Source of the DNA: a virus
IMG/VR virus record: IMGVR_UViG_3300049810_000816
Span: 1 to 53,987 of that record
Length of the DNA: 53,987 nt
Direction: 5' to 3' (one strand)
A program made the translations under genes and the position numbers. The notes below the pieces were generated by a model that was given only the letters and a program-made list of their open reading frames with translations, was not told the DNA's origin and ran no database searches. Shown here one piece after another: positions 15,783-22,090 of this stretch. How positions within the stretch are numbered: the stretch's first letter is position 1; each line of letters begins with the position of its first letter.

Positions 15783-16318
15783 ATTTATTTTACTTAGACG
15801 AAGACCCATGGATTAGTGCAGAACTGCATTGTGACAAACACGTAGTCAAAATGATTATTGAGTATGCACAAATGTTATCCACTGCACATAGAATGTTAGA
15901 TGGAGAACAATATACAGATTCTTCTAGTGGACGTAGAATCCAAAGGTGGGAACTAGAAAATTCTAACATGGACGAAGTTCTATACAAAGCTTCACATATC
16001 AATCACCCTTCTACACGTTGGGTCAGAGAAAATGCAATTCAATATCAGTATGCATATGATATGTTTACTGCACTATGTGATGAATACACATATCGTTATG
16101 AGAAGACACACTTAACTGATACTAAGCTTAGGGGTCTACTCAATAGATTACCACATAATATACCACTTGGGGATTGGTCAGAACCACCTCAGTGTATGCC
16201 TGAAGATGTTAAGTCAGAATCAACACTTGATGCATACCATAAATACTATGCAATCTACAAGAAAGAATTTGCAAGGTGGACAGACAGACCAGTTCCACAT
16301 TTTATGAGTATAGTATGA
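15779..16318 (+). CDS. Conserved marine-phage protein with CDKHVVKM motif
   Basis: 179 aa. The start MNLFYLDEDPWISA followed by HCDKHVVKMI and LSTAHR is a pattern seen in many T4-like phages of aquatic hosts. Conserved Asp, Cys, His and Lys near the N-terminus suggest an enzyme or metal site, but no reaction is known to me. Overlaps both neighbours by 4 nt. Confidence 0.7.
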   Translation: MNLFYLDEDPWISAELHCDKHVVKMIIEYAQMLSTAHRMLDGEQYTDSSSGRRIQRWELENSNMDEVLYKASHINHPSTRWVRENAIQYQYAYDMFTALCDEYTYRYEKTHLTDTKLRGLLNRLPHNIPLGDWSEPPQCMPEDVKSESTLDAYHKYYAIYKKEFARWTDRPVPHFMSIV

Positions 16319-16494
16319 GAGTGTTAGTTGAGAGTTATGGTGATATTAGAATCTTTTCAGATAGACCATTCGGTTATAAAAGATATCACGTTCAATGGGA
16401 AGACGGAACTGAATCAATGTTCAGTGGTATTTGGTATTCCGAAAAGAAAGTCATACAGATTGTAGAACAACATATTCAAGACAGAGGTATATAA
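16315..16494 (+). CDS. Small hypothetical protein
   Basis: 59 aa from ATG 16315, overlapping the previous stop (ATGA) and the next start (TAATG). Beta-rich with an amphipathic C-terminal helix. Unknown. Confidence 0.55.
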   Translation: MRVLVESYGDIRIFSDRPFGYKRYHVQWEDGTESMFSGIWYSEKKVIQIVEQHIQDRGI

Positions 16495-16805
16495 TGCCGA
16501 CTTACACATTCCAAAATTTGGAAACAGATTGTATCGAAGAGAGAATTATGTCTTACACTAAGTTAGACCAATTCAAAGAAGACAATCCACACCTTAAACA
16601 AGTTATCCTTACTGCACCCGATACAGTTGGTGGACATGGAGACAGAGTTAAAACCGATAGTGGGTTTCAAGAAGTAATGTCTAAGATTGCCTCTAACAAT
16701 ATTGATACTCCACTGGGAGAAAGGTATCATAGAAAGTCTACAAAAGAAGTTCAGACTAGAGATACTATTAAAAAACATATTGACATACAGTCAAGAAAGA
16801 AGTAA
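16494..16805 (+). CDS. FmdB-like small protein lacking the zinc cysteines
   Basis: 103 aa. The start MPTYTFQNLETD resembles the FmdB regulator family (MPTY-F), and the later MSYTKLDQFKEDNPHLKQV is the spacing seen in phage members. The CxxC zinc-ribbon cysteines of cellular FmdB are absent; only one cysteine remains. The C-terminal half is basic. Function unknown. Confidence 0.55.
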   Translation: MPTYTFQNLETDCIEERIMSYTKLDQFKEDNPHLKQVILTAPDTVGGHGDRVKTDSGFQEVMSKIASNNIDTPLGERYHRKSTKEVQTRDTIKKHIDIQSRKK

Positions 16806-16814
16806 AATAGATAC

Positions 16815-17498
16815 ATGACACAATTAAAAACAACTTTAGTAGATTTATCAGACTTAGAGTTATTAGATTTAAAAACAACAAACAAAGATGGTAAGAGATA
16901 CTACACTGATACAAACGGAAGTTTCTACTACCCAAGTGTCACGAGTGTCACTGGTCTACTATCACGTGACCATATTAAGTTATGGAGAAAACGTGTAGGT
17001 GAAGAGACTGCAAACAAGATTACTGCACAAGCAACTAAACGTGGAACCAACTTCCATTCATTAGTAGAAGATTATTTAAGAAAAGAAAAAGAGTTTATAG
17101 AGTTTGATAACGTTCTACAGGAAGGAATGTTTAAAGCTATGCAACCAGTATTAGACGAGGTCATACCGATTGCACTTGAAGCACCACTCTATTCAAACGT
17201 ATTACAAATGGCTGGACGTGTAGATTGTGTTGGAATATTCAACGACCAGTTAAGTATCATAGACTTCAAAACCAGTGCAAAATTCAAAGAGGATTATATG
17301 GCAGAAAGTTGGTTTATCCAAATGACTGCATATGCAATAATGGTTGAAGAACTTACAGGTCAAGCAATCGAAGAGATTACTGCACTAGTAGCTATAGAAG
17401 GACATAACTCCTTTCAGATATTTTCTGCAGACCCACTTGACTATGTTGATAAACTAAACGACTTACGAGTCAGATATAAAAACGTATACGGAGTATAA
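16815..17498 (+). CDS. PD-(D/E)XK exonuclease, Cas4/MGME1-like
   Basis: 227 aa. YPSVTSVTGLLS at the start, a GTNFHSLVEDYL helix near residue 77, then AGRVDCVGIF (acidic residue near 137) and IIDFKTS (D-x-K near 150) give the full active-site pattern of the PDDEXK_1 / RecB-like nucleases; the QMTAYAIM helix follows as expected. Relatives include single-strand exonucleases (MGME1) found in T4-like marine phages. A role in DNA degradation, recombination or processing is likely. Confidence 0.8.
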   Translation: MTQLKTTLVDLSDLELLDLKTTNKDGKRYYTDTNGSFYYPSVTSVTGLLSRDHIKLWRKRVGEETANKITAQATKRGTNFHSLVEDYLRKEKEFIEFDNVLQEGMFKAMQPVLDEVIPIALEAPLYSNVLQMAGRVDCVGIFNDQLSIIDFKTSAKFKEDYMAESWFIQMTAYAIMVEELTGQAIEEITALVAIEGHNSFQIFSADPLDYVDKLNDLRVRYKNVYGV

Positions 17499-17499
17499 A

Positions 17500-17805
17500 A
17501 TGAGTGAAGTGAAAGAATTTAATTTAGAAGGAGATTTCAATTGGAATAAGATAATCTCTAAAGGTGATGAGTGGGTTGAGTCTCAAGCATACGATAGTGC
17601 ATATGACACACTATTAGAGTATCTTGGAATTGACAGTGAGGAAGATATAACAGAAGAAGTGTTAGACAAAGCAGACCATCTTATCGAATATCTAACAACT
17701 GATTATGCAAAAGGTGGTCTCGGTGTTCACGACACTAGTCCAACTTACTATGCATACTATAGTATCGTTAGAGACTGGAATGATAACTTTCATTATGGAG
17801 AATAA
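17500..17805 (+). CDS. Hypothetical acidic protein
   Basis: 101 aa, rich in Asp, Glu, Tyr and Trp; helical. Follows the exonuclease by one nt, so co-translated. Nothing recognised. Confidence 0.6.
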   Translation: MSEVKEFNLEGDFNWNKIISKGDEWVESQAYDSAYDTLLEYLGIDSEEDITEEVLDKADHLIEYLTTDYAKGGLGVHDTSPTYYAYYSIVRDWNDNFHYGE

Positions 17806-17806
17806 A

Positions 17807-18262
17807 ATGCAAATTGAAGTTGGAAAAGAATATCATATCTACCCAAAGTTTAAAAAGTCTTACACTGAACGTGAAGTGTTTAAGAACAATGACAATGAAG
17901 ATAGAGTAGTCATAGAAGCACTATGGAGAAGTGGTGCATATATCGTTAAGATTACTAACGAGGAAGAGAAGGAACAACTAGAAGCATATCTTTCAGAAGA
18001 TGCAACTGGTGATATGGAACCATGTGAGTTTGAAGAGAACGAATTCATAGAATCCTTTGACGAGTGTGGACGTGATTATTATATCCACCTTGCAGAAGGT
18101 AGTGAAGCAGACGAAGACGAAATGGAAGAACTACTTGAAGAAGAAGGACATGACTGGTTATTTGAAAACAACTATGACTCATGGGATTGTGAACACTTCT
18201 TTGGACTGCCTTTAATTGCAGACGAAGTAGACCCCGATAACAGATACAACACAAGGTTTTAA
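17807..18262 (+). CDS. Hypothetical very acidic protein
   Basis: 151 aa from ATG 17807. The second half has long Glu/Asp runs (SEADEDEMEELLEEEG), giving a strongly negative surface of the kind seen in DNA-mimic inhibitors; that role is only a thought. GGAG upstream. Confidence 0.6.
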   Translation: MQIEVGKEYHIYPKFKKSYTEREVFKNNDNEDRVVIEALWRSGAYIVKITNEEEKEQLEAYLSEDATGDMEPCEFEENEFIESFDECGRDYYIHLAEGSEADEDEMEELLEEEGHDWLFENNYDSWDCEHFFGLPLIADEVDPDNRYNTRF

Positions 18263-18263
18263 T

Positions 18264-18503
18264 ATGATTACCCGTAAAGAATTTTCAGAACAAGTAGAAC
18301 GTTTAATAGTCAGAGGAAGGGGTGCAGATATCATGTCTGCAATTGTAAAAGTTTGTGAACTAAACAATGTAGAACCCGAGTCTGCAAAGAGGTTATTGTC
18401 TCAACCTCTTAAAGAGAAACTAGAAGCAGAAGCAGCTGGTCTCAATTTAATTAATAGAGGTAAGAATCCTAAAGGAACAATATCCAGTTTCTTTTCAGAC
18501 TAA
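18264..18503 (+). CDS. 33: Late-transcription coactivator gp33
   Basis: 79 aa. The order FSEQVERLI, MSAIVKVCELNNVEPESAKRL, LKEKLEAEA and a short hydrophobic C-terminus (GTISSFF) lines up with the core of T4 gp33 (VEE-x-MSYLEA, EKIQSEA, C-terminal LDFLL). In T4, gp33 bridges RNA polymerase and the sliding clamp gp45 at late promoters, with the C-terminal hydrophobic tail touching the clamp; here that tail would be SSFF. The family is also known as Trans_coact. Gene order 33-x-59-32 copies T4 (32, 59 and 33 adjacent), which supports the call. TATAAATA boxes elsewhere in the window are its expected targets. Confidence 0.75.
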   Translation: MITRKEFSEQVERLIVRGRGADIMSAIVKVCELNNVEPESAKRLLSQPLKEKLEAEAAGLNLINRGKNPKGTISSFFSD

Positions 18504-18514
18504 TAGGAGTTATT

Positions 18515-18802
18515 ATGAAAAAAGGTGATATAGTAGCAGTAGTTGCTACAAGTGGTGAGTATGTTGGTGAGTTGGTTTCTAGTAAACCAGTGACACTTGC
18601 AAACCCCAAAATGATTGTCAACACACCCGAAGGAGGAATGGGTTTCTCTAAAGGTGTTGCAGTGACAGGTGAAGTAAATCCAACTGAAATGATTTTCGGT
18701 TCATACGTCTTTATTGCTAAGTGTAATAAAGAAGTGTCGGAAGCACACTTGACTGCAGTAAGTGGTATCGAAATTCCAAAGGAAAAGAAGATAATAACTT
18801 AA
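18515..18802 (+). CDS. Small beta-barrel-like protein, unknown
   Basis: 95 aa. Starts MKKGDIVAVVATSGEYVGELV with short alternating hydrophobic strands, which resembles a small SH3/Sm-like barrel. Lies between gp33 and gp59 with AGGAG upstream and a 1-nt overlap with gp59, so probably part of the replication/transcription module. No assigned function. Confidence 0.6.
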   Translation: MKKGDIVAVVATSGEYVGELVSSKPVTLANPKMIVNTPEGGMGFSKGVAVTGEVNPTEMIFGSYVFIAKCNKEVSEAHLTAVSGIEIPKEKKIIT

Positions 18803-19392
18803 TGACAAGTCGTGAAGGATATGATGCATACACTCTTTATCTTGGAATAAAATTACATTTCCATTCTAAAGATTATGACTTTATCAAATATAATGGTAAA
18901 GTCAAAAGTGATATAAACTCATTTCTTAAACGGAAGGACAAATACCATTTTGGTAAATTGTTCAAAACCCACAAACAAGAATTGCAAGACTTTTACATTG
19001 CAAACTTGTCTCTGAAAGACTTATGGGCGGGAGACTTACTTGATAACGAGTGTGTCAAAGTCTATAAGGACTGGAAGAACAGAAATCAGAAACTAACGTA
19101 TCTTTTTGAAACGGAAGTTGCTGATTTACTTCGTAAGAGGAATATCAATAAAGTGTTAGAAGTGAAAAACGGACAACACCCTATACTCTTAAAAGAGTTC
19201 TTAGGTAAAAAGATATCCCTCGAGACGATGTGTATTTTAGATGAAATCATTGGTTATACTAATGATTGGGAACGATTGATTTCAGAAAACTTAGTCTATC
19301 CCGATATACAGAATAAGATAAACAAATACAAGTCCTTTGTATCTGTAGACATTAAGAAGTATAAAGGGGTATTGATTGAGTTGTGTCAGTAG
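18802..19392 (+). CDS. 59: gp59, loader of gp41 DNA helicase
   Basis: 196 aa. Matches T4 gp59 along its length: YTLYLGIKLHF near the start, YDFIKYNGKV, KRKDKYHFGKLFK, LWAGD near residue 75, then a helical C-terminal domain with ISLETMCILDEI. T4 gp59 (217 aa) binds forks and gp32-coated DNA and loads the gp41 helicase. Directly upstream of gp32, as in T4-like gene clusters. Confidence 0.85.
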   Translation: MTSREGYDAYTLYLGIKLHFHSKDYDFIKYNGKVKSDINSFLKRKDKYHFGKLFKTHKQELQDFYIANLSLKDLWAGDLLDNECVKVYKDWKNRNQKLTYLFETEVADLLRKRNINKVLEVKNGQHPILLKEFLGKKISLETMCILDEIIGYTNDWERLISENLVYPDIQNKINKYKSFVSVDIKKYKGVLIELCQ

Positions 19393-19425
19393 ATTCTAAG
19401 AAACACTAAATACGAATGTCGATTA

Positions 19426-19463
19426 AAAACCCTCTTGTATTCTTATACGAAAGGGTGTATAAT
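19426..19463 (+). promoter_or_regulatory. Promoter of gp32 with inverted repeat across the spacer
   Basis: TTGTAT (19435-19440), 17-nt spacer, TATAAT (19458-19463). An imperfect inverted repeat (ACCCTCTTGTAT, TCTT, ATACGAAAGGGT, 10 of 12 positions pairing) spans about 19429-19456, covering the -35 and spacer. The rest of the 117-nt gap before gp32 shows only the TAGGAG ribosome site (19498-19503). Confidence 0.65.
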
Positions 19464-19509
19464 AGACATATACAATGCTAATAAAATGTTAATACAATAG
19501 GAGAATACA

Positions 19510-20409
19510 ATGTCAACATCATTAGATAAACTAAGAGCAGCCATGGAAACGGCTTCACCTACAGAAGGTGCTAAAAAATCCTACTCAGACGACACTATGT
19601 GGAAACCCGAACTAGATAAAACTGGTAATGGTTATGCAGTGGTTCGTTTTTTACCTACTCCCGATGGAGAAGAGATGCCTTGGGTATCATACTTTGACCA
19701 CGGGTTCCAAGGGCCAGGTGGTTGGTATATTGAGAAGTCTTTAACGACTCTTAATAAACAAGACCCTGTCTCTGAATACAATTCAACGTTGTGGAATACA
19801 GGTATCGAAGCAAATAAAGAGATTGCACGTAAACAAAAAAGACGTTTACATTATGTGTCAAATGTCTATGTTGTTTCAGACCCTAAAAATCCCGACAATG
19901 AAGGTAAAGTCTTCAAATACAGATTTGGTAAAAAAATCTTTGAACAACTCAAAGAAGCTATCTCACCTGCGTTTGATGACGAAGCTCCAATCAATCCTTT
20001 TGATTTGAGAGGAGAAGGTGCAAACTTTAAAATCAAAATCAGAAAAGTAGACGGATACTGGAACTATGATAAATCAGAGTTCGAAAGTCCTTCACCACTT
20101 TTTGATGATGAAAATAGGTTGAATGAGATAAATAATTCAACATATTCTTTATCAGATGTAATTGCACCTAGTGAGTTCAAGTCTTATGACGAACTAAAAG
20201 AGAAACTCGATAGAGTTCTCGGACTCACTGGAAGTGTATCTACTGCTACTGCAGAATCAGTTGCTGAAGACCTAGACGAAGTGCCTTGGTCAAATGTAAA
20301 CACTGAGACTGTTGCAGAGGAACCTGTAATCGCATCAGCAGAATCTACTCCACAAGTTGAAGAAGATGACGCGATGGATTACTTTAAGAAACTAGCTTCT
20401 GATAGTTAG
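19510..20409 (+). CDS. 32: gp32 single-stranded DNA-binding protein, zinc-free variant
   Basis: 299 aa. Residues about 100-170 match the T4 gp32 core (YVSNVYVVSDP, NEGKVFKYRFGKKIF, GANFKIKI), and the C-terminal 60 residues are acidic, the segment that binds partner proteins. T4 gp32 holds a structural zinc with three Cys and one His; this protein has no cysteine at all, so the zinc site is lost. It coats single-stranded DNA during replication, recombination and repair. Own promoter upstream. Confidence 0.9.
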   Translation: MSTSLDKLRAAMETASPTEGAKKSYSDDTMWKPELDKTGNGYAVVRFLPTPDGEEMPWVSYFDHGFQGPGGWYIEKSLTTLNKQDPVSEYNSTLWNTGIEANKEIARKQKRRLHYVSNVYVVSDPKNPDNEGKVFKYRFGKKIFEQLKEAISPAFDDEAPINPFDLRGEGANFKIKIRKVDGYWNYDKSEFESPSPLFDDENRLNEINNSTYSLSDVIAPSEFKSYDELKEKLDRVLGLTGSVSTATAESVAEDLDEVPWSNVNTETVAEEPVIASAESTPQVEEDDAMDYFKKLASDS

Positions 20410-20419
20410 TTTCTACATG

Positions 20420-20575
20420 GGGTAGTCGTTTAATTCATTATGAATAATTTGAAATGACGACTACAACACTAAGGTCGTGGACATGGGGATACTTAGTAAG
20501 GGAAAGGTCAATAGCATAAGCGGATTGGTCGGTGAAGAACGGGTTGCTGTAAGGCGTGGGGTGACTTCACACTAT
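20420..20575 (+). ncRNA. Putative structured RNA between gp32 and methyltransferase
   Basis: This gap of about 180 nt has no ORF and is visibly richer in G than its surroundings. Stems: GTAGTCGT (20422-20429) with ACGACTAC (20457-20464), enclosing ATTCA/TGAAT (20433-20445); ACTAAG (20468-20473) with CTTAGT (20492-20497); GTGAAG (20532-20537) with CTTCAC (20565-20570). ACGAC could instead pair with GTCGT at 20474-20478, giving two exclusive folds. No T-tract follows, so it is not a simple terminator. It may be the 3' end of gp32 mRNA, a leader of the methyltransferase, or a separate small RNA. Confidence 0.55.
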
Positions 20576-20588
20576 TTAAGATTATATT

Positions 20589-21476
20589 ATGAAAAGTGAA
20601 TACTACAAAAACATACTACCATGGAATGAGAACGAGAGGGTTATTGACCAGTTTGGTTGGAACCCACAATCAGTTATCACTCCAACTAAATCGTCTAAGA
20701 ACAATTGGGACGATGCATACTTAACTGCATACGAAGAGAAGAGAGGAGTTTGTCCTCGTCTTCCTAACGGGTTAATGATGAGTGAGTTTCATGCTGGTTT
20801 ATGTGAGAACATAGTTCACTATTGGTCTATGGTTGGTGATACAATCGTTGACCCTTTTGCTGGAAGAATGACACGTGCATTTGTGTCTGCTTCATTAGGA
20901 AGAGATTATGTTGGTTATGACGTATCTTCTGAAACAGTAAGTAAAGTCAGAGAGGAAATGGGAAGACATTCCTTTGACGGATACTACGATATTGTAGAGA
21001 GTGACGGGTGTGAAATGTCTCATACAGATGATGAGAGTGCAAACCTAGTTATGACTTGTCCACCTTATGGTGATATAGAAAGATACGAAAGTGCAGAAGG
21101 TCAGTTATCCGACCTAAGAAAGTATGAAGACTTTTGTAATAGGATACAAGTTTGTGGAGATAACATAGAACGAGTTTTAAAGCCAGGAGGTTTTGCAGTT
21201 TGGGTTTGTGGTGATTGGAGAAGAGACGGAGAATACAAACCTTTTCATTCAGACACTATAAATATGTTCACTAAGTCGGGTCTGAAATTACATGATATAA
21301 TTGTAATGAAGAACGACACTATATTTGCAGCTTTACAAGCAGGTAAATGTGCAAGTAAAAGATACACTGCAAAGGTGCATGAATTCATCTTAGTGTTTCG
21401 TAAAGAAGGGGAACTAGAATATAGTTCAGATAAAATAAAAAACAGAGAGGAATCTTTAGAACAATTTTTCAAATAA
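20589..21476 (+). CDS. DNA methyltransferase (N4-cytosine/N6-adenine type)
   Basis: 295 aa. Motif I-like [14 protein letters not shown] (near residue 82) is followed by CPPYGD (near 155), the catalytic PPY motif IV, and then [13 protein letters not shown] as in phage modification methylases. Motif I precedes IV, consistent with a gamma-type order. No restriction partner nearby, so an orphan phage methyltransferase that could protect phage DNA or mark it. No Shine-Dalgarno site is seen before the ATG; the preceding leader is the structured stretch above. Confidence 0.8.
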   Translation: MKSEYYKNILPWNENERVIDQFGWNPQSVITPTKSSKNNWDDAYLTAYEEKRGVCPRLPNGLMMSEFHAGLCENIVHYWSMVGDTIVDPFAGRMTRAFVSASLGRDYVGYDVSSETVSKVREEMGRHSFDGYYDIVESDGCEMSHTDDESANLVMTCPPYGDIERYESAEGQLSDLRKYEDFCNRIQVCGDNIERVLKPGGFAVWVCGDWRRDGEYKPFHSDTINMFTKSGLKLHDIIVMKNDTIFAALQAGKCASKRYTAKVHEFILVFRKEGELEYSSDKIKNREESLEQFFK

Positions 21477-21477
21477 T

Positions 21478-21723
21478 ATGCCAAGTGTTAAACCAAGAGT
21501 AAATCCAAAGAATAGAATGGAAGAACCATTCGATAAAGTGTTAAGACGCTTTAAAAAAGAATGTGAGAAGAAAGGTATCGTGCAAGAATGCAGAGATAGA
21601 AAGTATCACGAGAAACCTAACGACACTAGGAATCAGAAGAATCAAGAATTAAAAAGAAGAAAGAAACTCAATAAGAAGAAATCATTACTAGAACAAAATC
21701 GTAGAGTTAGAGGAGTTAGATGA
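21478..21723 (+). CDS. rpsU: Ribosomal protein bS21
   Basis: 81 aa. [16 protein letters not shown], then [14 protein letters not shown] and a lysine/arginine-rich C-terminus are the bS21 signature. Slightly longer than cellular bS21 (about 70 aa) because of an N-terminal extension of about 15 residues. bS21 sits near the anti-Shine-Dalgarno end of 16S rRNA on the 30S platform and affects initiation. Phage-borne bS21 is known from marine phages and is proposed to replace host copies on ribosomes. One nt after the methyltransferase; overlaps the next gene by 4 nt. Confidence 0.9.
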   Translation: MPSVKPRVNPKNRMEEPFDKVLRRFKKECEKKGIVQECRDRKYHEKPNDTRNQKNQELKRRKKLNKKKSLLEQNRRVRGVR

Positions 21724-21896
21724 GAACAAAAAGAGAGAAACGAATCATTAGACAATTTCTCATCTCTGCAACTATCGGGATACTAGGATTGATTGGTGCA
21801 ATCTATATCTACTTAAACTATCAACCACCATTGAATACACCTAAAGATTATATTGATTCACCTATACAGGAAACAGCAGAAGAGAGATACACATGA
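21720..21896 (+). CDS. Small single-pass membrane protein
   Basis: 58 aa. Basic N-terminus ([11 protein letters not shown]), one transmembrane segment (about residues 13-33) and an acidic tail. Overlaps bS21 and the next gene by 4 nt each. Unknown. Confidence 0.6.
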   Translation: MRTKREKRIIRQFLISATIGILGLIGAIYIYLNYQPPLNTPKDYIDSPIQETAEERYT

Positions 21897-22090
21897 ACTG
21901 GCACGGAGGGAAAGGTTCCAAAAGAAGGAACTCAGACGATAAACTCTACTCAGATAACTGGGAGAAAATCTTTGGCAAACCTAAACCCGAAATCTCTGTT
22001 CGTAAAGAAACACCTACCCATGGGTCTACTCAGATTCATAAAGATAAAACAAAGACAATCCCTCGTAAAGAGAAGTATAAAACTATTTAA
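21893..22090 (+). CDS. Small basic conserved protein
   Basis: 65 aa, starts [16 protein letters not shown], a pattern seen in T4-like marine phages as far as I recall; probably disordered and basic. Last plus-strand gene before the minus block; its stop abuts the stop of the convergent tape-measure-like gene with no gap. Confidence 0.65.
   Translation: MNWHGGKGSKRRNSDDKLYSDNWEKIFGKPKPEISVRKETPTHGSTQIHKDKTKTIPRKEKYKTI

Noticed and set aside
16494-16805. Zinc-ribbon regulator
   Set aside because: The N-terminus is FmdB-like but the CxxC pairs needed for zinc are absent, so a zinc-ribbon label would mislead.
20420-20588. tRNA, tmRNA or hammerhead ribozyme
   Set aside because: No T-loop GGTTCGAATCC-like element, no CCA end and no CUGAUGA...GAAA core; kept as an unknown structured region.
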